DNA of 64,000 nt from Macrolepiota albuminosa. Its lineage: Eukaryota > Basidiomycota > Agaricomycetes > Agaricales > Agaricaceae. Location of the stretch: positions 124,001 to 188,000 of the forward strand of contig JAMWFC010000106.1 in assembly GCA_027475525.1 (NCBI GenBank). Reading direction: 5' to 3'. Shown here piece by piece: positions 59,601-64,000 of this stretch. Both the position numbers and the translations under genes were made by a program. The notes beneath the pieces were generated by a model, which was given only the letters and a program-made list of their open reading frames with translations, was not told where the DNA came from and did not search any database. Each line of letters opens with the position of its first letter. The stretch's first letter is position 1.

Positions 59601-62583
59601 TTACTCGTTCGCATCTAGAAGCCCATTCGTACAATGTCATGTTGCGCAATTCTATGCCACGGTATATGTAGTCAAACACAGGAGATAGTCCCACCACTCG
59701 GCCTTTCTTTCTGATGATCGCTATTTTGTCAGATCCGTATGAACTGTCAGTTGGCTGATCGTCGGGCCAAGCACGTTTGACCTCGCGGACGAAGCTGGGC
59801 CAATGAAGATTGGTGAATTTATGGTCGGTGTAATGATCGGGGTTACCAAGAAGGTACATACATATCATCGGGGAACCCATTTCTGACTTTGCACTCATTA
59901 CATTAGCCATTTTTGTCATGAGAGACCTTGCTTTTTCTTGCTGTGGGAGAGGTCCGTTAACAATATCTTGGTATTTTGTGAGCACTGTGCCAACAGCCTC
60001 AAATGCTGTGTACGTTTTAAGCGATGATTTAGTTATATATTTAGTGACATATAAAAGGACACCCCTGACCGCCGTTCCTGAACGAAGACTAGTTACATCA
60101 GTGTTGCATCTAAACAAATAACTCAAAGATGCGGTGAATGTGTTCAGCCATGGTTCCGCTTTACGCATATTGAGCGCACCTGTTAGAGGGTCGACTTCAG
60201 TCTGTTGAAAGAGTTCTTTGGGAAACCGAGCCTTACATCTGCCCCATTTGTTGTCTAGACACCCTTTATTCTCTTTGCCTAATTTTTTACTTCCGTCCTT
60301 CTTATATGATGTATGGCAGGTATGCACATTTGACCTAAATACAATGTCATCTACAGTGTTACGGAATTGAGTCCACCAATTAGATGTCTCCTCACATCCG
60401 ACACACTCCTGGGGCAGTGCCTGAGGGTCAGATTGACCAGCATCGGGTATATTGTCCGTAGAAGCATCACGGGCTGTTGGTACTGAGAGTTTGTTGATTG
60501 AAGTTTCTTGTTTACTCCGACACAAATGATCGGGAGGAGGGGGCTGGGGCATCGTCCGCGTGGGATCAATATATTCTGGCATCTTCTTGGATTTTTCAAT
60601 GTTATCTATTACTTCGTCCATTGTCCCAGTAAGGAAGTCACCGGTGAAGGCAGATTCCAGATATTCCACTAGGGCCCTCTGAAAATCAGATGAGGGGTCC
60701 ATGATTTTCCGACGAGCTTCCTCAGGTGATAGACTTCCACGAAGCCAAAGGAGCATATGCAGATGCAAGGTAAGTCTACCTTGCTGCTCGACTGTCCCGT
60801 AGTATGCAGACGTGTGACCGTACAAGCCTTCGTGTTCAGTATCAACACCCAATACGTGCTTTATGAAAGCAGACACCATAAAATGAAAGAATCTGGCCCC
60901 TGCAACAGGATTACGTGCAATAAGTCGATATGCAGTGTCAGAAGGTAATAATATATCAGGTTCAAACTTTATATTATCACCGGCATAGTACAGACATATA
61001 GGGTGTCTGATATCCACAGGCGACAACGTTATAAACCAAGAAGGCGCGCCTTTGTCAATCACTAATGACCATATCTCGTTTCTCATATGTTTTTTTGTTA
61101 TTGGAGACCTGTCGATCCGGCCCGACACAGCATCAACGTCTTCAATAACTTTGAAACATTTCTGTTCCTCCTGGTTTGTGGGCTTGATAATCTCGCCTTT
61201 GGCCATACGATCAGCCATACTTCTGAGTAATTCCACGTCGAGACTTGCTATGCATTCAGCAATATGAGCAAAGTCGTTTCTTTCAATCGCCAGAAACCCC
61301 CCTGTAGTTGCGGCTCTGATCTGCTTGTGACTGAATGCCGCAAAGGGAAAGCCAGTATCTCTCTGGAACCGCTTATCATGATACATGAGGAGATTGCCTT
61401 TGTGAACCTTAACAGAGATACAGCCTTTTACACAGCCTGGACCCCCAAAGCCATATGGAAACAACCAGGGAAACATTTGAGGATAAACAGTTGCGTCCTT
61501 CATCCAATTAACCGGACGGGATGAATGTCCAACTAGCAGTGCTTTGCCATTGGAGTGCCAGTGCTTTAAAGCAATACCTTTAAGCTCATCTTTTGTTTTT
61601 GCTGATAGGCTCTCACCCGTCAGTCCATGCACGACAAAAGGACAATCCCCGGCTGATACCCCATTATCTCCATCAACTTTGTAAACGGCAGGGTCAACTG
61701 TTCTGTTTTCCTCCAGAGACTCTTTGTAAACGATCTTTACTGGTGGTGTATCTTCTGGATAGTCGTCAAGATTGCTATCGCATATTTCAATGTCCGTATA
61801 AGCAGAATGATTAAGCTTGAGCCATTCCAATGCCTGCTTCACAGCGTTTCGGCGGACAAGCAAAGGCAATCGTTTGAGATCTTCCCCAGTAGGCTGACAA
61901 GGCCCTGTAAATAGAATAGCTAAAACATCATCCATGTCAGCCCTCGGAGGAGGCAGTACATGGTAAACCTTTTCAACGGGAGATTCAAAAGCAATCAAAT
62001 GTGCGTTCATTTTGCTGAGACCTGAGGACGACACGTGTGTGAAACAGAGAGACCTACGTACTTTGGCGACAAGGAGCTGTTCAACCCAATTTAAACGGGA
62101 TAAAACAACTGGAACAGCACCAATCCAAAAACCGTTTGCAAGTGCATACTTAGGAACTTTGCCCTTCAACAATGGGATCCTGCACTCTGAACAGACAGAA
62201 TTGCATCTATGATCCAACACCGGGCCTTTTATTTCTCTCACAGATTCCGTTCCTGAACGCCTCTCCACTCTGGTAACTCCTTTGGCAGATAACACACCGA
62301 GAAACCCTTTCATACTTTTTAGAGTATGCATATCCTTAACTGGGCGCAGCAAACCACAAACAGCGCAACCACTTTCTTCTAATTGTGCTGGACCTGTTTT
62401 GTTGCAAAAGTCGCGTATGATTTGAGTAGTTAGGCTTGGTGTAAGAGGCTTTCTTCTAATTGTGCTGGACCTGTTTTGTTGCAAAAGTCGCGTATGATTT
62501 GAGTAGTTAGGCTTGGTGTAAGAGGCGCAGGAGAAATTCGGGCTTGTCAGGGCCCCGAACATCTGCCTCAAGAACAACTTCAT
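56626..62583 (-). CDS. Helitron Rep-helicase
   Basis: 1985 codons are open. Cysteine pairs (CAVC, CSEC) mark the N-terminal zinc-binding region. The HUH nickase motif HLH is in GRLTLHLHMLLW near residue 603, and the two-tyrosine motif YVTKYITK near residue 843. A PIF1-type helicase follows with Walker A GGMGGTGKT (near 1310), Walker B FFDEVSML (near 1387) and the C-terminal motif YASQGKTRPF. The protein nicks, unwinds and transfers one strand in rolling-circle-like transposition (family knowledge). At the end a SCAYDSVLSIIYNLW block begins a possible cysteine protease. The first about 45 residues and the last about 20 are altered by 77-bp duplications (62372 and 56481). Confidence 0.94.
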   Translation of the reverse strand: MKLFLRQMFGALTSPNFSCASYTKPNYSNHTRLLQQNRSSTIRRKPLTPSLTTQIIRDFCNKTGPAQLEESGCAVCGLLRPVKDMHTLKSMKGFLGVLSAKGVTRVERRSGTESVREIKGPVLDHRCNSVCSECRIPLLKGKVPKYALANGFWIGAVPVVLSRLNWVEQLLVAKVRRSLCFTHVSSSGLSKMNAHLIAFESPVEKVYHVLPPPRADMDDVLAILFTGPCQPTGEDLKRLPLLVRRNAVKQALEWLKLNHSAYTDIEICDSNLDDYPEDTPPVKIVYKESLEENRTVDPAVYKVDGDNGVSAGDCPFVVHGLTGESLSAKTKDELKGIALKHWHSNGKALLVGHSSRPVNWMKDATVYPQMFPWLFPYGFGGPGCVKGCISVKVHKGNLLMYHDKRFQRDTGFPFAAFSHKQIRAATTGGFLAIERNDFAHIAECIASLDVELLRSMADRMAKGEIIKPTNQEEQKCFKVIEDVDAVSGRIDRSPITKKHMRNEIWSLVIDKGAPSWFITLSPVDIRHPICLYYAGDNIKFEPDILLPSDTAYRLIARNPVAGARFFHFMVSAFIKHVLGVDTEHEGLYGHTSAYYGTVEQQGRLTLHLHMLLWLRGSLSPEEARRKIMDPSSDFQRALVEYLESAFTGDFLTGTMDEVIDNIEKSKKMPEYIDPTRTMPQPPPPDHLCRSKQETSINKLSVPTARDASTDNIPDAGQSDPQALPQECVGCEETSNWWTQFRNTVDDIVFRSNVHTCHTSYKKDGSKKLGKENKGCLDNKWGRCKARFPKELFQQTEVDPLTGALNMRKAEPWLNTFTASLSYLFRCNTDVTSLRSGTAVRGVLLYVTKYITKSSLKTYTAFEAVGTVLTKYQDIVNGPLPQQEKARSLMTKMANVMSAKSEMGSPMICMYLLGNPDHYTDHKFTNLHWPSFVREVKRAWPDDQPTDSSYGSDKIAIIRKKGRVVGLSPVFDYIYRGIELRNMTLYEWASRCERVKSTRRGNKSCKSKSANTLTVNFTDDHPLSDSHATLVYPPGQKRVPNFIGPTLPRRDKGDRDEYCVTMLTLFKPWCSGADLKNKYDLWSTAFDNHHFTERQLCLMANMNIKYECLDARDDFYAQLKRGGVAFPGMDNSVSNVRDIEQKDHMDDEDNGQPEDYGIDLDCSNELGKTELKRRRDMAIMTSTMTSLNWDKPVMGQTSPVTTKHSPSVSDMPSTYWRHKVSETRASILKDRQKDMSSVREQRVGRSDEQNKPGIVEVCDRSFLEKKHLNIKWEPTISEITTSFNLNEEQTRAFRIVANHAATSNPEQLRMYMGGMGGTGKTQVLKALSQYFAARGESHRFAVVAPTGTAASLLGGSTYHYLFGINDMVRDSPAQLAQVKSRLIGVQYVFFDEVSMLSCRDMYKISACLAQITGLSHLPFGGMNMVFAGDFAQLPPVTGRENAALYSRSVGMRSIDLNEQKAALGKAVWHQVTTVVILRQNMRQTMQSPDDKSFRTALANMRYRACTKDDIQFLESRRVSNLSDSSLLNDDFRNVSIITAHNIDKDAVNVVGSSRFALESGLELTDFFSEDTVLDKGDESTCQGKGRGASGRNRVPLHSSIQNILWEQPPSSTSGQVAGKLSLCVDLPIIIKTNIATELCITNGQEGYVYGWKSCTGSVGQRMIDTLFVKLKNPPHHVQIEGLPEDVVPITRSTVSTECSLPNDQKITISRSQIEILVNYAITDYASQGKTRPFNPVDLFKCQSHQAYYTALSRSATAAGTIIIRGFDRTVIQGKATGALRQEFRDLELLDEITRLRYVGKLPKGFHDAPRRSDLIASFRQCKSDTYFPPHLHPSLRWGKNDQFDDSGYIDINWHIISRERPLQERPLPKNTFIPARGAKVYKDPCSTGKRKMQEDIEHGPSKRRRLSHADSLSILQGTCPPFACSWKLNSCAYDSVLSIIYNLWREDPLEWSQKLSALSPRLNKHLVKDFHSIAPRPLRRQRVPVW
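62372..62525. repeat. exact 77-bp tandem duplication (likely assembly artefact)
   Basis: Second copy starts at 62449. It splits the Helitron N-terminus from the main ORF. Confidence 0.9.
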
Positions 62584-63757
62584 GCTTTTGATTACGCACC
62601 ACGGAGCGTCTCAGCGTGTTTCTTGCTTGTGAACTGAGATCAGCCGTCAATACAGTAGACCAACTAACACATTTTGAGCAACTGTGAGAATTAAACAAAT
62701 CACTTGGATGTGACGCTCTAAAACGCTTAGGGAGCGCAATCCCATGTATACGCGCTACGGATCGTAGCTGCTTCAACGTGAGATGTTGTGAAAGGGTAGA
62801 CAAAGGCAGCCTAGCATGCACGTACCCTGCAGTAATCGGGTACGACAGCAAACCAACATCATCTGCATGATTGATGAATTTGAATACGTGCCGCGGGTTG
62901 TGTTTGCCCTGACTCGCGTCGATGTACGTATCTACTTGTGCAAAGGAGAACGCATAAGTTTTACCACCGCCTATCGGTCTGAGGACACGTTTAGGTTTAC
63001 GAAGCGATCTTTGACGTCCAAGGGACTTGTGCGCGGACAATCGACCACTCCTACGGTAAGCTCTAGACGCAGATAGATGCGAATACCCTAATATTCTAAG
63101 CCCAGGTACCACAAATGATTTTACTGCAGAAAGGGTTGAGCTAATAACAACGTGTTGGTCCAAACAAGGCCACGTATCAGGCAAACGGTATCCACGCAGT
63201 AAAGTTTCGATAGCAAATGCAACATTACATACATTGTTCCTCATCGCGCGGTTACACAACATAGGACCTAGGTGGCATCGACGCAGGCACGCTAGAAAAT
63301 CGTGACGGGACATGAGGGATCGCATCACAAAAAGTCGCGTTATCCTGCATCGTTTGAATGTCGTGGGAACAGTCAAAACTCTACAATAATATAACCAGGG
63401 CATATAGAACCGACAAAAAACATAGCACCGATTAGGTATGTTGACCCTAAAAAAGGGAAATATCCAATGTGTGTGTGTCCTGGTGCCCATAGAGTCTCGA
63501 ATCGCAAGGAAACATGTACACTGATTTGTGTTTGTATCAATCCGTATGGTAGTATGCCATTCTGTATAGGTATGATAGCATCGTTCAGTGTCACGGATCG
63601 AGCATCGCTCAGTATCATAGATCGAGCATTGCTCGGCGTTCGACAGAACACATAGGTATTGAGAGCGCGCATGTTGAATTACTGTAGGCCCCCTATCAAC
63701 CGTACATGAGAGATGTTGCGCCAAATTAGATACATGCATACCTTGTGAACGACGCAT
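62507..63757 (-). CDS. Helitron protein, probable N-terminal part
   Basis: 416 codons are open, ending at the 77-bp duplication. The last third contains LTLKQLRSVARIHGIALPKR, a SAP-like helix-turn pattern, followed by HSCSKC; such a block is common near the N-terminus of fungal Helitron proteins (from memory). The first 200 residues look less protein-like, so the true start is probably inside. How this frame joins the main ORF is unresolved; a short intron near 62540-62580 is possible. Confidence 0.5.
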   Translation of the reverse strand: MRRSQGMHVSNLAQHLSCTVDRGPTVIQHARSQYLCVLSNAEQCSIYDTERCSIRDTERCYHTYTEWHTTIRIDTNTNQCTCFLAIRDSMGTRTHTHWIFPFFRVNIPNRCYVFCRFYMPWLYYCRVLTVPTTFKRCRITRLFVMRSLMSRHDFLACLRRCHLGPMLCNRAMRNNVCNVAFAIETLLRGYRLPDTWPCLDQHVVISSTLSAVKSFVVPGLRILGYSHLSASRAYRRSGRLSAHKSLGRQRSLRKPKRVLRPIGGGKTYAFSFAQVDTYIDASQGKHNPRHVFKFINHADDVGLLSYPITAGYVHARLPLSTLSQHLTLKQLRSVARIHGIALPKRFRASHPSDLFNSHSCSKCVSWSTVLTADLSSQARNTLRRSVVRNQKHEVVLEADVRGPDKPEFLLRLLHQA

Positions 63758-63921
63758 GTTTTAAAACAACGAGCAATATACGGACTAATAGCCAGGCACC
63801 GTACACAGACAATATCATCGTTGAAATCAACGCACGAGTACAAAACAAGTTACATATGAAGCAACCATCAATATGGTCACCTGAACTAACATTACATCAT
63901 AGCTCAAAACCATCAAAGTGA

Positions 63922-64000
63922 GTGATAGCTTATATAAACCATGTCCAGAGTAGCGGCTTATATAAACCATTGCTGGAGCGACAGCTTACATAAACCATCG
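63922..64000 (-). repeat. right 28-bp repeat array of the Helitron, cut by the window edge
   Basis: Units of (A/G)GCTTATATAAACCAT type, with GCT at 63928, 63956 and 63984 (spacing exactly 28). They are the reverse complement of the left array units. Confidence 0.75.

Larger units (their letters stand above)
55785..64000 (-). mobile_element. Helitron, right (5') end outside the window
   Basis: The element carries a Rep-helicase protein on the minus strand. Both ends have arrays of a 28-bp repeat in opposite orientation (55785-55912 and from 63922 to the window edge). Exact ends (TC and CTRR) were not identified. Confidence 0.8.

Overview
The window looks like transposon-rich DNA of a mushroom-forming basidiomycete. 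The evidence is GT-AG introns of about 50-60 nt, a KDZ transposase remnant, Copia and chromodomain Gypsy elements, a Tad-like LINE, a fungal Helitron and a JmjC-domain gene. I see no rRNA, no convincing tRNA and no CRISPR array.

Layout: 1-6435 is a LINE on the minus strand (ORF2 runs off the left edge, then ORF1, then a hairpin-rich 5' region). 6436-8413 has no gene I recognise. 8414-12939 holds the host genes: two paralogous three-exon genes for small membrane proteins flank an intact four-exon 3-ketoacyl-CoA thiolase gene. 13325-28618 is a nest of LTR elements: an LTR relic, a complete Copia-1 with TSD TCTTC, a KDZ relic, a 0.45-kb repeat, a decayed Copia-2 and a Copia gag fragment. 28619-40397 is a Gypsy chromovirus-type element (TSD GACTT) inserted in the gag of Copia-3, which continues to about 45190. 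45257-47781 is a second copy of the thiolase segment without promoter and start codon. 47782-50562 holds satellite-like repeats. 50563-55601 is a multi-exon JmjC dioxygenase-like gene. 55785 to the right edge is a Helitron on the minus strand, with inverted arrays of a 28-bp repeat at both ends.

Three signals stand out. First, five LTR loci of unrelated sequence share one layout: short segment B, a 51-55 nt intron-like stretch, short segment A, a 10-24 nt spacer, then B and A joined as if spliced. Second, the Gypsy element is packed with perfect short hairpins from LTR to LTR, in coding and non-coding parts alike, and its two LTRs differ by the gain or loss of one such hairpin. Third, at least 18 tandem duplications have a period of exactly 77 bp and lie in unrelated sequences. 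They are almost certainly assembly overlaps that were not merged, and they artificially break the reading frames of the Gypsy, JmjC and Helitron genes.

All calls come from reading the sequence by eye; no search or computation was run.
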